Below are positions 8,545-17,144 of a DNA stretch of 64,000 nucleotides, one piece after another (within the stretch, counting starts at the first letter, position 1; each line of letters starts with the position of its first letter). Source of the DNA: Bacillota bacterium (GTDB lineage: Bacteria; Bacillota; Clostridia; Lachnospirales; Lachnospiraceae); contig JAEWPQ010000306.1 of assembly GCA_023460575.1 (NCBI GenBank), positions 1 through 64,000 on the forward strand. Reading direction: 5' to 3'. The notes beneath the pieces were generated by a model, which saw only the letters and a program-made list of their open reading frames with translations, was not told where the DNA came from and made no database searches. The translations under genes were made by a program, and so were the position numbers.

Positions 8545-9936
8545 GTGGAGTATATTATTGGTATTATTTTATTAATTTCTTTCTTTGGTCTGGCGTATTA
8601 CTGTATCAAAGGCCATAACCTGATGGTCGGCTTTTTGCTGATCACTCTTCTTTGGACCATCCTTCCTCTTGGAGGAACACTGTTTGTAAGCGAGTCATTT
8701 CTTGCTTCCAATCCGATTCTGCAGTTTGGAAAAGACAACACTCTGATTGGTGCCTTAAATAAGATTTACCAGTCAGCACCAGAAGGCTGGGGAACAACTC
8801 TGGTTAATGTATGCTGGGGTGCATGGTTTGGCCGTGTACTTATGGATACCGGAATTGCATCTACCCTGATCCGTAAGACGGTTGAGTTAGGCGGAGACAA
8901 GCCATTTGTAACAGTAGCGCTTTTAAATGTAGTAACTGCCCTTATTTTTACTGCCATGACAGGTGCAGGCCCAGTCATTGCAATCGGTGTTATCGTACTT
9001 CCGATTCTTATGTCTCTGGGTATTCCCAAATCTGTGGCTTTGTTTACATTTATGGGATCAGTAGCAGCCGGTATTTATATCAACCCGGTTAACTTTACAC
9101 AGTATCGTGCATTTTTCTTAAAACCAGATCAAATGCCTGAGTTTACTCTTGGCTGGTACGCTATGCACTGGGGCTATGCTGCTCTTGTTATCATGCTGGT
9201 TATTACTACTCTTCTGGCTGCTTTCTATTTAAAACGTGCCAAGACAGTTCATGCATGGGCTGCACAGACAAGAGGAGCTGCTTCCGAGCAGAAGAATGCA
9301 CCGTTCTATACTTTAATCCTTCCTGTAGTTCCGGTTATTTTAAAGATCTGGCTGGACTTCTCTGTAATCGGCGGCTTTGTGATTGCAGGATTCCTGGCAC
9401 TATTCCTTTGCGGAAGAATGAAAGGAAGTTTCAAGGAGAACTGTCAGCTGGTTAATAAGCTGTATTATGACGGCGTAGTTGATACCGCTCCGCTGGTAGG
9501 ATTTCTTCTTACCCTTCCTATGTTTAACTCAGTTGCAGCTTTTGCATCACCATATTTTAAGGTGATTATTGGAAATGTAATGCCAAGAAGCGAGATTGTT
9601 GTTTGTATCGTATTTGCAGTACTTCTTTTCATGGGTCTGTTCCGTGGACCGATGACTCTGGTAGGCTGTGGTGCAGCAACTCTTGGTGTACTCCAAAATG
9701 TTGCATCTTTCTCGGTTCCGTTCCTCTATGCGGTATTTGCGATTCCGACCATTACCGTAAATATCGGAAGCTGTATTACTCAGTCATGGGTTGCATGGGG
9801 ACTTGCTTATTCGAAGGTTGAATCACGAGAATTCTTAAAGCTTTCCATTCCCAATGCATATTTTGCCGGAGTGCTGCAGTATTTGGCAACATTCATCATG
9901 TTAGGCGGACTGGGTGCTGCCTGGTTCCTGTCTTAA
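8545..9936 (+). CDS. ion-transporter-superfamily permease (GntP/CitMHS/DcuC-like)
   Basis: 463 residues with about 12 hydrophobic segments. The duplicated re-entrant features of the IT superfamily are visible as TAMTGAGPVIAIG in the first half and a Gly-rich LFRGPMTLVGCGAATLG in the second. It is likely an ion-coupled importer of an organic acid such as a sugar acid or dicarboxylate; the substrate is not evident. GTG start with AGGAGG 7 bases upstream. It lies 140 bases after the GntR gene and is followed by a terminator-like hairpin, so it is probably expressed more strongly than the enzymes behind it. Confidence 0.8.
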   Translation: MEYIIGIILLISFFGLAYYCIKGHNLMVGFLLITLLWTILPLGGTLFVSESFLASNPILQFGKDNTLIGALNKIYQSAPEGWGTTLVNVCWGAWFGRVLMDTGIASTLIRKTVELGGDKPFVTVALLNVVTALIFTAMTGAGPVIAIGVIVLPILMSLGIPKSVALFTFMGSVAAGIYINPVNFTQYRAFFLKPDQMPEFTLGWYAMHWGYAALVIMLVITTLLAAFYLKRAKTVHAWAAQTRGAASEQKNAPFYTLILPVVPVILKIWLDFSVIGGFVIAGFLALFLCGRMKGSFKENCQLVNKLYYDGVVDTAPLVGFLLTLPMFNSVAAFASPYFKVIIGNVMPRSEIVVCIVFAVLLFMGLFRGPMTLVGCGAATLGVLQNVASFSVPFLYAVFAIPTITVNIGSCITQSWVAWGLAYSKVESREFLKLSIPNAYFAGVLQYLATFIMLGGLGAAWFLS

Positions 9937-9988
9937 TATCAGTCACGGACAAGTAGACCAAATCTCAAAAATCCAAAAGATAACACCT

Positions 9989-10026
9989 GTCCGGGCGCGC
10001 CCCCTGCGCACCCGGACGCTTTTCAA
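9989..10026 (+). terminator. GC-rich hairpin after the permease
   Basis: 12-bp stem 9989-10000 / 10006-10017 with one mismatch, then CTTTTC. It could end or attenuate transcription between the permease and the HyuA-like gene. Confidence 0.6.
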
Positions 10027-10106
10027 CAATCTGTAATTGAGGAGCAGTAATTTGAAATCCATGTTTATAAAATTTGACTTATTTATCTGGAAAGGAATGG
10101 AATACA

Positions 10107-12245
10107 ATGGCAGAGCGTAAACACAAAGCAGTCCGAATGGGCATCGACGTAGGCGGAACATATACCAAATGCGTAGCCATGGACAATGATACCCATGAAA
10201 TTATTGGGAAAAATGAAGTGAAGACCACACATGATGATAAAGATGGCGTTGCTGCCGGTGTTGTACAGAGCTTTCGAAACTGCATGCAGGAAAGTGGTAT
10301 TTTACCTGAAGACGTGGTATTCGTAGCCCACTCAACTACTCAGGCTACTAATGCTTTTATCGAGGGAGATGTTGCTAACGTAGGCGTGGTTGGTGTTGCA
10401 GGAGGCGGTCTGGAAGGGCTGCTTGCAAAACGCCAGCTGGCACTGAAGGATATTGTGCTGGATGAAAAAGTAGGACGTATGATCAAGGTTTACAATACGT
10501 TTATTAAGAAAAAAATGCTGACCGAGGATGTCATTAATCAGAATATCAGCCAGCTCCTGGACCAGGGGGCAAAGGTAATTGTGGCTTCCATGGCATTCGG
10601 TGTAGACAGTATGGATGAGGAACTTCGAATCCACGACTGTGCAAAGAAGAAAGACGTGCCGGTAACAATGGCTTCCGATATTACAAAACTGTATGGACTT
10701 ACCCGCCGTACCCGTACGGCTGCGATCAATGCATCCATACTTCCCAAGATGATGTCTACTGCAAATGCCACAGAAAGTTCCGTTAATGCGGCTGGGGTTA
10801 TGGTTCCATTAATGATCATGAGAGGGGATGGAGGTGTCATGGAGATTAATGAGATGCGTAAACGTCCCATTCTTACCGCACTTTCCGGACCTGCTGCTTC
10901 GGTCATGGGATCTTTGATGTATCTACGTGCTTCCAATGCCATCTATTTTGAGGTAGGGGGAACCACAACAAATATCGGTGTTATTAAAAATGGCCGTCCT
11001 GGCGTGGATTATGCAAAAATCGGCGGACATGATACGTATATTAACTCCCTCGACGTAAGAATCTTAGGCTGCGCAGGCGGTTCCATGGTCCGTATCAGCG
11101 ATAAGGCTGTCGTCGACGTAGGCCCCCGTTCTGCCCATATCGCAGGCTGCGAGTATGCATGCTTTCTGCCGGAAGAGGAAATTGAGGATCCCCAGATTGA
11201 GATGGTAAGTCCAAAACCGGGAGATCCGGCTGATTATGTAACTCTGCGTTTAAAGAACGGAAAGAAAATATGTTTTACAAACACAGATGCAGCCAATGTC
11301 CTGGGACTGATTGATGAGAAGTACTTTGCACACGGCAATGCAGCATCTGCCCGCAAGGCGATGAAGCCGGTGGCAGACAAGCTTGGTATTACAGTGGAAG
11401 AACTTGCAACCCAGATACTTGACAAAGATTATGAAAAGGTCAGCGCATGTATCAACTCTCTGGCAGATAAATATAAGCTGGATCATGACAGTATGAGACT
11501 GGTTGGCTGCGGAGGCGGAGCTGCTTCCTTAGTACCTTACTGCGCAGGAAAGATGGGACTTCAGTACAGTATTCCGGAGAATGCGGAAGTAATCTCCTCC
11601 ATTGGAGTAGCCTTGTCCATGGTTCGTGATGTTGTAGAACGTGTGATTCCTAATCCAAGCCAGGAAGATATCAGAGATCTGAAAAAAGAAGCAGCAGATC
11701 TTGCAGTCAGTTCCGGTGCTTCTCCGGATACGGTGGAAATCCACATTGAAATTGATAATCAGACTGGTAAGGTTACCGCTATAGCTACCGGTTCCACAGA
11801 GGTAAAAACAACTGATCTCTTAAAAGAATGCGATGAATCAGAAGCGCGTAAGCTTGCAGAAGAAGATTTCGGACCAAAAGTCTCCGGCATCAGACTGGCG
11901 GATAAAACCGATAAGTTCTTTGTATATCAGGGCAGCAGGGAAGGAAAATCACCCCTTAGAATCGTGGATAAGAAAGGTTTTATCAAGGTACAGTGTTCCG
12001 ACGGTGTGGTAGAAAAATGCCATATTAAGAATTATGAGGAAACAGTTGAAAAGATCTGGAATGAAAATGCAGTATTTAAGACAGATACCGTACTGCGGCC
12101 GGACTTTTATGTATGCGTGGGACCAAGAGTCAGCGATTACAGTGCGGTGGATTTGGAACAGGTTATGCTGTTAATGAGTCTGGATCTGGGTGATCGGGAG
12201 CCGGAAGAGGAAATCCTCATTATCGCATCCGTGAGAGAAAGTTAG
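10107..12245 (+). CDS. hydantoinase/oxoprolinase-family protein (HyuA-like, ASKHA fold)
   Basis: 712 residues. The ASKHA ATPase signature elements appear in order: GIDVGGTYTK near residue 13 (phosphate 1), HSTTQATNAFIEGD near 72, FEVGGTTTNIG near 282 (phosphate 2) and GCGGGAASLVPY near 468 (adenosine). Family members are the ATP-dependent subunits of hydantoinase, 5-oxoprolinase and acetone carboxylase, which phosphorylate an amide or carbonyl before ring opening. They normally need a HyuB partner; none is encoded nearby. ATG at 10107 is preferred (GGAAAGGA upstream) over an in-frame TTG at 10074. It heads a run with the HExxH protein 5 bases downstream. Confidence 0.8.
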   Translation: MAERKHKAVRMGIDVGGTYTKCVAMDNDTHEIIGKNEVKTTHDDKDGVAAGVVQSFRNCMQESGILPEDVVFVAHSTTQATNAFIEGDVANVGVVGVAGGGLEGLLAKRQLALKDIVLDEKVGRMIKVYNTFIKKKMLTEDVINQNISQLLDQGAKVIVASMAFGVDSMDEELRIHDCAKKKDVPVTMASDITKLYGLTRRTRTAAINASILPKMMSTANATESSVNAAGVMVPLMIMRGDGGVMEINEMRKRPILTALSGPAASVMGSLMYLRASNAIYFEVGGTTTNIGVIKNGRPGVDYAKIGGHDTYINSLDVRILGCAGGSMVRISDKAVVDVGPRSAHIAGCEYACFLPEEEIEDPQIEMVSPKPGDPADYVTLRLKNGKKICFTNTDAANVLGLIDEKYFAHGNAASARKAMKPVADKLGITVEELATQILDKDYEKVSACINSLADKYKLDHDSMRLVGCGGGAASLVPYCAGKMGLQYSIPENAEVISSIGVALSMVRDVVERVIPNPSQEDIRDLKKEAADLAVSSGASPDTVEIHIEIDNQTGKVTAIATGSTEVKTTDLLKECDESEARKLAEEDFGPKVSGIRLADKTDKFFVYQGSREGKSPLRIVDKKGFIKVQCSDGVVEKCHIKNYEETVEKIWNENAVFKTDTVLRPDFYVCVGPRVSDYSAVDLEQVMLLMSLDLGDREPEEEILIIASVRES

Positions 12246-12250
12246 AAATT

Positions 12251-13063
12251 ATGACAAAAGAAGAATTTCGGGAAGCCTTAAAACCTATTGGGGCAGGGCT
12301 TTTAGGCAGACAAAGCCAGCAACGATATGAACGCCCCCATTTCTCTGTCCGGCCCATTGGGGATATGCTTTCAGACCTGGCAGAAATTGAACCCTGGGAA
12401 TGGTACGGCTATGCATTTTCCAGAGAACCCCTGAATGGAAAGTTTCATGATGACCAGCGCAAAGACTGGATGGAAAAAAGTCTGGCATGCGGAAAAGAGT
12501 ATGCCGGAATCGTGTGCAGAGAATATGGAACCCAGGATCCGAAAGAACTGGCAAAAGCTATGGGAATGGACGTTTCCTATCCGGAATTTCCGGAAAAGAC
12601 TGACCGTGTGCTGTTTGCAGAATTCCGTGTGCCTGATAAGATCTGTATTTATATGGATGCAGTCAATAAAGCGGCCAGGCTGTTTTTGAAACCGGAAGTG
12701 ACCCGGGTTCTGACAGAAGGGCTGGATGTAAGCAGACTTTTACTGGCCCACGAACTCTTTCATTTTGTAGAAGAACGGTATAAAAATGAAATTTTTACAA
12801 AGACCGAGAAAATAAGACTTTGGTCTCTGGGATTTATTCATAATGATTCCAACGTCATTGCTCTCAGCGAAATCGCAGCAATGGGCTTTGCCCAGGAAAT
12901 TATGAAGATCAGTTATTCACCCTATCTGATGGATGTATTTCTGGTTTACGGTTATTCTCCGGAAGAGGCAAGCGGACTGTATGAAGAGATGATGCAGTGT
13001 GCGAAAAGAGAGCCCAGACCGGCCCCACAGGAACCGTCAGCCAGTGAAGAGATGACAGTATAG
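12251..13063 (+). CDS. HExxH-motif zincin-like protein, function unknown
   Basis: 270 residues, soluble. H167-E-L-F-H171 lies in a helix (LLLAHELFHFVEERY), and E207 in SEIAAMGFA is placed like the third zinc ligand of gluzincins such as the ImmA fold. The tail is Pro/Glu-rich. It starts 5 bases after the HyuA-like stop, so the pair is translationally linked. It could be a peptidase or a metal-dependent amide hydrolase standing in for the missing HyuB; this is inference. I do not recognise a named family. Confidence 0.65.
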   Translation: MTKEEFREALKPIGAGLLGRQSQQRYERPHFSVRPIGDMLSDLAEIEPWEWYGYAFSREPLNGKFHDDQRKDWMEKSLACGKEYAGIVCREYGTQDPKELAKAMGMDVSYPEFPEKTDRVLFAEFRVPDKICIYMDAVNKAARLFLKPEVTRVLTEGLDVSRLLLAHELFHFVEERYKNEIFTKTEKIRLWSLGFIHNDSNVIALSEIAAMGFAQEIMKISYSPYLMDVFLVYGYSPEEASGLYEEMMQCAKREPRPAPQEPSASEEMTV

Positions 13064-13089
13064 AAAAAGACAGAAGAAAAGGAGAAGAT

Positions 13090-14139
13090 ATGAGTATAAA
13101 AGTTCCTTATGAAATAGTGAAAGAAACCGTAGAGAAGGCGCTGCTGCAGGCGGGACTTTCAAAAGAGAAGGCAGAAATATGTGCCAGAATTCACTCTCAG
13201 TCCAGCGCAGACGGTGTGGAAAGCCACGGATTAAACCGTGTTCCACGTTTTGTGGAATATGTATTAAATGGTCTGGTAGATCCGGAAGGTGATCCGGAAT
13301 TAATCGGTGGTAAGGGTGCAGTTGAAAATTATGACGGACATCTGGGAATCGGTATCACCAATGCCCTCTTTTGTGCAGACCGTGCTATGGAGCTTGCCAA
13401 AGAGCACGGAATCGGCTGTGTTGCATTGAGAAACACAACACACTGGATGCGCGGCGGCACTTATGCATGGAGAATGGCAGAAGCAGGATTTATGGGAATG
13501 AGCTGGATTAACACAGAAAGCTGTATGCCGCTGTGGGGAAGTGATGAACCGGGCGTAGGAAACAATCCTTTTTGTATTGCTGTTCCAAGAGAAGACGGCC
13601 CCATCGTGCTTGATATGGCCATGAGCCAGTATGCCTACGGAAAACTTGGAGTTTACCGTCTGGCAGGCAAAAAGCTTCCGTTCCCCGGCGGCTTCGATAA
13701 AGAAGGCAATTTAACCGATGATCCCGGAGCAATTGAAGATAGCAGGCGAATTCTTCCTACCGGTTACTGGAAGGGAAGTTCCATGGCCATCGCTCTGGAT
13801 CTGGCGGCTGCTCTTATGGCCAATGGTAAAAGCGGTCTGAATCTGGATGAAGAAGGAAGAGGAAGCTGTACCGGCTGCTGTCAGATTTTTATTGCTTATG
13901 ATCCTTATCTTTTCGGCACAAGGGAAGAAATTCAGGAAATGTTAAATAAGAGAGTTGCAGCTGCAGATGCCACCCATCCGGAAAAAGAGGGCACAAAAGT
14001 TACCTGCCCCGGCGAGCGCACCGTAGAGACAAGAAAGCAGAGTATGGAAAGCGGAGTTAATGTTGATGAACAGATCTGGGATCAGATTGTTGCTATCGCT
14101 GAGGGAAATTTAGAAACAAAGGATATTGCAAGCAAATAA
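13090..14139 (+). CDS. malate/lactate dehydrogenase-like oxidoreductase, 2,3-diketo-L-gulonate reductase (YiaK/DlgD) type
   Basis: 349 residues, type II malate/L-sulfolactate dehydrogenase fold with NAD(P)H as cofactor. It resembles E. coli YiaK at several places: DGVESHGLNR with the catalytic His at 46, NTTHWMRGGTYAW, LDMAMSQYAYG, RLAGKKLPFPGGFD, ILPTGYWKGSSMAI. YiaK reduces 2,3-diketo-L-gulonate to 3-keto-L-gulonate. A YhcH/YiaL protein follows, as in the yia operon, which supports a sugar-acid role, but the other yia genes are absent. AAGGAG precedes the ATG. Confidence 0.8.
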   Translation: MSIKVPYEIVKETVEKALLQAGLSKEKAEICARIHSQSSADGVESHGLNRVPRFVEYVLNGLVDPEGDPELIGGKGAVENYDGHLGIGITNALFCADRAMELAKEHGIGCVALRNTTHWMRGGTYAWRMAEAGFMGMSWINTESCMPLWGSDEPGVGNNPFCIAVPREDGPIVLDMAMSQYAYGKLGVYRLAGKKLPFPGGFDKEGNLTDDPGAIEDSRRILPTGYWKGSSMAIALDLAAALMANGKSGLNLDEEGRGSCTGCCQIFIAYDPYLFGTREEIQEMLNKRVAAADATHPEKEGTKVTCPGERTVETRKQSMESGVNVDEQIWDQIVAIAEGNLETKDIASK

Positions 14140-14174
14140 AACACAGCTCTGTTAAGAGGAAAGAGGAGAAGATT

Positions 14175-14627
14175 ATGCTGTTTTCCAATATAGCAATTGC
14201 AGAAAAATATAATTATCTGGAAGAAAAATTCACAAAGGCCTATGAATGGCTGAAATCAACTGACATTACATCGCTTCAGCCGGGGAGTTATCCCATCGCA
14301 GGTGACCAGGTTGTGGCAAATGTTCAGGAGTACACCACAGTCTCCCCTGATGAGGCTCTGTTTGAAACTCATGAGAAGTTCTTTGATATCCAGTACGTAG
14401 TTTCCGGCAGGGAGCAGTTTGGTGTCTGCAAGCGGGATGGACTGACTGTTAAGGAACGCCGGGAAGAGAGTGACTTAATCTTTTATGAAGAGCCGGGACT
14501 TAGCGGCAGTGTACTTCTGGAAGAGGGAGACATGATTATCGTGGCACCCGAGGATGCCCATAAGCCCCGCTGTGTGGCAGGAGTGCCCTGCCAGGTCAAG
14601 AAGGTAGTGGTGAAGGTAGCGGTTTGA
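14175..14627 (+). CDS. YhcH/YjgK/YiaL family cupin-like protein
   Basis: 150 residues with the usual family outline: ETHEKFFDIQYVVSGRE (metal-binding His and Glu of a beta-barrel), then EEGDMIIVAPEDAHKP and KKVVVKV at the end. Family members bind metal in a cupin-like barrel and sit in sugar-acid, sialic-acid or beta-galactoside operons; the reaction is usually unproven and anomerase or isomerase roles have been proposed. It is the last gene of the 10.1-14.6 kb run and ends 15 bases from the convergent GntR gene with no clear terminator between them. Confidence 0.85.
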   Translation: MLFSNIAIAEKYNYLEEKFTKAYEWLKSTDITSLQPGSYPIAGDQVVANVQEYTTVSPDEALFETHEKFFDIQYVVSGREQFGVCKRDGLTVKERREESDLIFYEEPGLSGSVLLEEGDMIIVAPEDAHKPRCVAGVPCQVKKVVVKVAV

Positions 14628-14641
14628 CAGCTGGCTTTTTA

Positions 14642-15289
14642 TTAGATTAAATTCATGCCAAGAGGCATCATGAGATGTGCGATCAGAACCTGATAAGCCT
14701 GATCTGTATTTCCGTTTTTTAAATTATTATAAAATATCTCATGCTCCTCTAACGTGGACTGTATCCTTCCTGTAACAGTAAGGGCATTGGCAGTCGTCAG
14801 ATGGATCATGTATAGGAGGCGCTGGAACAAGTGGTCAAATTCACTGTTTCTGGCGAAATGGACCAGAAGCATATGAAACTGATGATCCTCCTCCGTAAAA
14901 GAGACAGGAAAGTTGTCCAAAGTCAGGGCGGCCTTCTGCCTCTCAAGGGAGGCTTCCATGTCATTAAGAAGTGTTATAAACCGTTCGTCTCCCCTTAAGG
15001 AAGCAGCCAGATGAACGCAGAAACCTTCAATGGCACAGCGGACTTCAATGGATTCACGCATGGTATCCTTATCCAGACGGCGAATCTTAAATCCCCGGCT
15101 GGGCATGATGGTGATGTAGCCATCCTGGGAAAGGCACTGGAGCGCTTCCCGCAGGGGAGTCCGTGAAATTCCAAGTTCTTTTGCAAGTCTGGTCTCTGAA
15201 TATAAAATATCAGAGTCCAGTGATTTGGATAAAATCTGTTCTTTGATGGTATTATAAGCCTGTGACTGCAGGGAACCGCTATCGTTCAT
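14642..15289 (-). CDS. GntR family transcriptional regulator (FCD domain)
   Basis: 215 residues. Winged helix AYNTIKEQILSKSL, ETRLAKELGISRTPLREALQCL, then FCD ligand domain with metal-site residues (R-x-AIE, D-xx-FH at DHQFHMLLV, and EH at LEEHEIFY). Such regulators usually bind a carboxylate. Own promoter on the minus strand: TTGACT (15346-15341), 17 bp, TATGAT (15323-15318). It is divergent from the cyclase gene, whose promoter contains a CCGGTATACCGG palindrome, the likely operator. Convergent with the YhcH gene. Confidence 0.92.
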   Translation of the reverse strand: MNDSGSLQSQAYNTIKEQILSKSLDSDILYSETRLAKELGISRTPLREALQCLSQDGYITIMPSRGFKIRRLDKDTMRESIEVRCAIEGFCVHLAASLRGDERFITLLNDMEASLERQKAALTLDNFPVSFTEEDHQFHMLLVHFARNSEFDHLFQRLLYMIHLTTANALTVTGRIQSTLEEHEIFYNNLKNGNTDQAYQVLIAHLMMPLGMNLI

Positions 15290-15317
15290 GAAAAACTCCT
15301 TTCATGGGTTTTAGCCT

Positions 15318-15386
15318 ATCATACCCCAGAAAATTTCACAAGTCAACAAAAAAAGATTGACCGGTATACCGGTATACAGGTATAAT
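15318..15386. promoter_or_regulatory. divergent promoters and GntR operator CCGGTATACCGG
   Basis: Plus strand: TTGACC (15357-15362), 18-bp spacer, TATAAT (15381-15386). Minus strand: TTGACT/TATGAT for gntR. The two -35 boxes are only 10 bases apart. The plus-strand spacer carries a perfect 12-bp palindrome CCGGTATACCGG (15361-15372) followed by repeats GGTATAC and GGTATA. A bound FCD regulator would block the plus promoter and probably its own. Confidence 0.7.
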
Positions 15387-15433
15387 AACAGCAGTAAGAC
15401 AAACTAAATTTTATCTCGCAGGAGGAAAAACAA

Positions 15434-16123
15434 ATGAGCGTATCACAATTAGGAAATGGTTTAAGAGTTATCGATTTAACAAAGCAGCTGGATCCGGCAA
15501 CTGAATCAAGACGGTGCCATTTATTCCGTTTTAACACAGGCGGTCCAATCCCGGATTTCCATACCATCATGGATTTAACCAGCCATTTAGGAACTCATGT
15601 AGAATGTCCGTATCATCACAATGACAACTGGACTGATGTACAGGGTCTTCCCATCGGTACATTTATGGGGCGTGCCATTTATGTGAACATTACCCATATG
15701 GTGCCCAACGGAAAAATAAAATCAGAAGACCTGGAGAAAGCCTGCGGTGACCGGATTAAAGAAGGCGATATCGTGATTCTGGATTCCCAGTATAAGCTGC
15801 CTCCATTTACTCCGGCCTCCAACACAGAGGAAGATAAGAGACTTTTTATCTGCCGTGAAACTGCAGAATGGCTGAAAGAAAAGAAAGTGAAATGTGTGGG
15901 ATTCGGAGACGGCGTTTCCATCGAAAGCAACAACACCGATGTTTCTGCATTTCATGACGTTTTAATGGAGGTTGATGTGGTTTTCTTAGAAGTGCTTAAG
16001 AATTTAGAGGAACTGACAACTGATACCTTCTTCATGTCCTATACACCAATTCCGATTAAAGGCCTTGATTCCTGTCCGATCCGTGCTTATGCCATTGAAG
16101 GAATTGCAGAGTTTTCCAGATAA
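15434..16123 (+). CDS. cyclase-family metal-dependent hydrolase (kynurenine formamidase-like)
   Basis: 229 residues. The metal-binding signature of the family, HxGTHxDxPxH, reads HLGTHVECPYH (Glu for Asp). Other conserved parts are VIDLTKQL near the start and GFGDGVSIESN. Relatives hydrolyse N-formylkynurenine, cyclic amides or isatin-type rings. First gene of a four-gene operon with a ketopantoate-reductase-like enzyme, an aldolase and an alcohol dehydrogenase, so it may open or deacylate the pathway substrate. AGGAGG lies 8 bases before the ATG. Confidence 0.85.
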   Translation: MSVSQLGNGLRVIDLTKQLDPATESRRCHLFRFNTGGPIPDFHTIMDLTSHLGTHVECPYHHNDNWTDVQGLPIGTFMGRAIYVNITHMVPNGKIKSEDLEKACGDRIKEGDIVILDSQYKLPPFTPASNTEEDKRLFICRETAEWLKEKKVKCVGFGDGVSIESNNTDVSAFHDVLMEVDVVFLEVLKNLEELTTDTFFMSYTPIPIKGLDSCPIRAYAIEGIAEFSR

Positions 16124-16139
16124 CGAAAGGTGAATGGAT

Positions 16140-17054
16140 ATGAAAATTGCAGTAATCGGGGCTGGAGCCATGGGATCCATCTACGGCGGCCATTTGTCTC
16201 AAAAACATGAGGTTTATCTGGTGGATACTTCTCCCGCCATTGTAGAACATATCCGGAAGGAAGGAATCAAACTTCAGGAGAATGGGGAAGAAAACGTATA
16301 TTATCCCAATGCAGTGACATCTTCAGAGGGGCTTCCAGCCATGGATCTGGTACTTCTTTTCGTGAAATCTCTGTATTCCAGGGATGCGCTTGTCTCAGGT
16401 AAGAACCTGATCGGAGAAGATACCTATTTAATGACTTTGCAAAACGGTTCCGGTCATGAAGACATTCTGGAAGAATTTGCCCCTGAGGATCACATTATTA
16501 TTGGAACAACAGAAGATAACGGGGCGGTTTTGGGACCCGGGGTTATCCGGAGAGGCGGAACAGGAAATACCAATGTGGGAATGCTCACAGAGGACAAACA
16601 TAAGTTTCTACCAAAGCTGAAGGAGGAGTTTGAACTCTGCGGTTTTTCCGTGAAGATTCATTCCAATATTCAGCAGCTGATCTGGAACAAGCTGTTTACC
16701 AATGTTTCCTTAAGTGCAGTTACGGGAATTCTGCAGGTGGATATGGGATACATTGCAGCCAATGACCATGCCTGGAATATGACAGTCACACTGATCCGTG
16801 AGGCGGTGGCAGTGGCACATGGTCTGGGACTGGAAGCAGATGCAGATGAAATTATGGAAAAAGTAAAAAAGACGTCGGAGATGTCACCGGGCGGCTGTAC
16901 CTCAATTCGTGCAGACATACAGAATGGACGGAAAACAGAGGTGGATATGATAAGCGGTTCGGTTGTAAGAGCAGCTAAGAAATGCAAAATACCCGTTCCG
17001 GCCCATGAGCTTGTAGTTGAAATGGTACATGCTCTGGAAGGGAAAGAACGATAA
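16140..17054 (+). CDS. ketopantoate reductase family oxidoreductase (PanE/ApbA-like)
   Basis: 304 residues. N-terminal NAD(P) Rossmann motif GAGAMGSIYGGHL, then LLFVKS, NGSGHEDILEE, and the C-terminal helical domain with NKLFTNVSLSAVTGIL containing the conserved Lys. Real pantothenate reductases share these features, but the setting in a catabolic operon suggests reduction of another 2-keto acid. Start 16140 (MKIAVIG) fits the AAAGGTG site with 7-base spacing better than the in-frame ATG 6 bases earlier. Confidence 0.85.
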   Translation: MKIAVIGAGAMGSIYGGHLSQKHEVYLVDTSPAIVEHIRKEGIKLQENGEENVYYPNAVTSSEGLPAMDLVLLFVKSLYSRDALVSGKNLIGEDTYLMTLQNGSGHEDILEEFAPEDHIIIGTTEDNGAVLGPGVIRRGGTGNTNVGMLTEDKHKFLPKLKEEFELCGFSVKIHSNIQQLIWNKLFTNVSLSAVTGILQVDMGYIAANDHAWNMTVTLIREAVAVAHGLGLEADADEIMEKVKKTSEMSPGGCTSIRADIQNGRKTEVDMISGSVVRAAKKCKIPVPAHELVVEMVHALEGKER

Positions 17055-17144
17055 TTAACTGCAGGTGAAGGCAGGTCGTCTCAAAGAATCCGTGAGAATG
17101 AATACACAATGGGGTTTAATTAAATGTCAGGGGGACATGTTATC

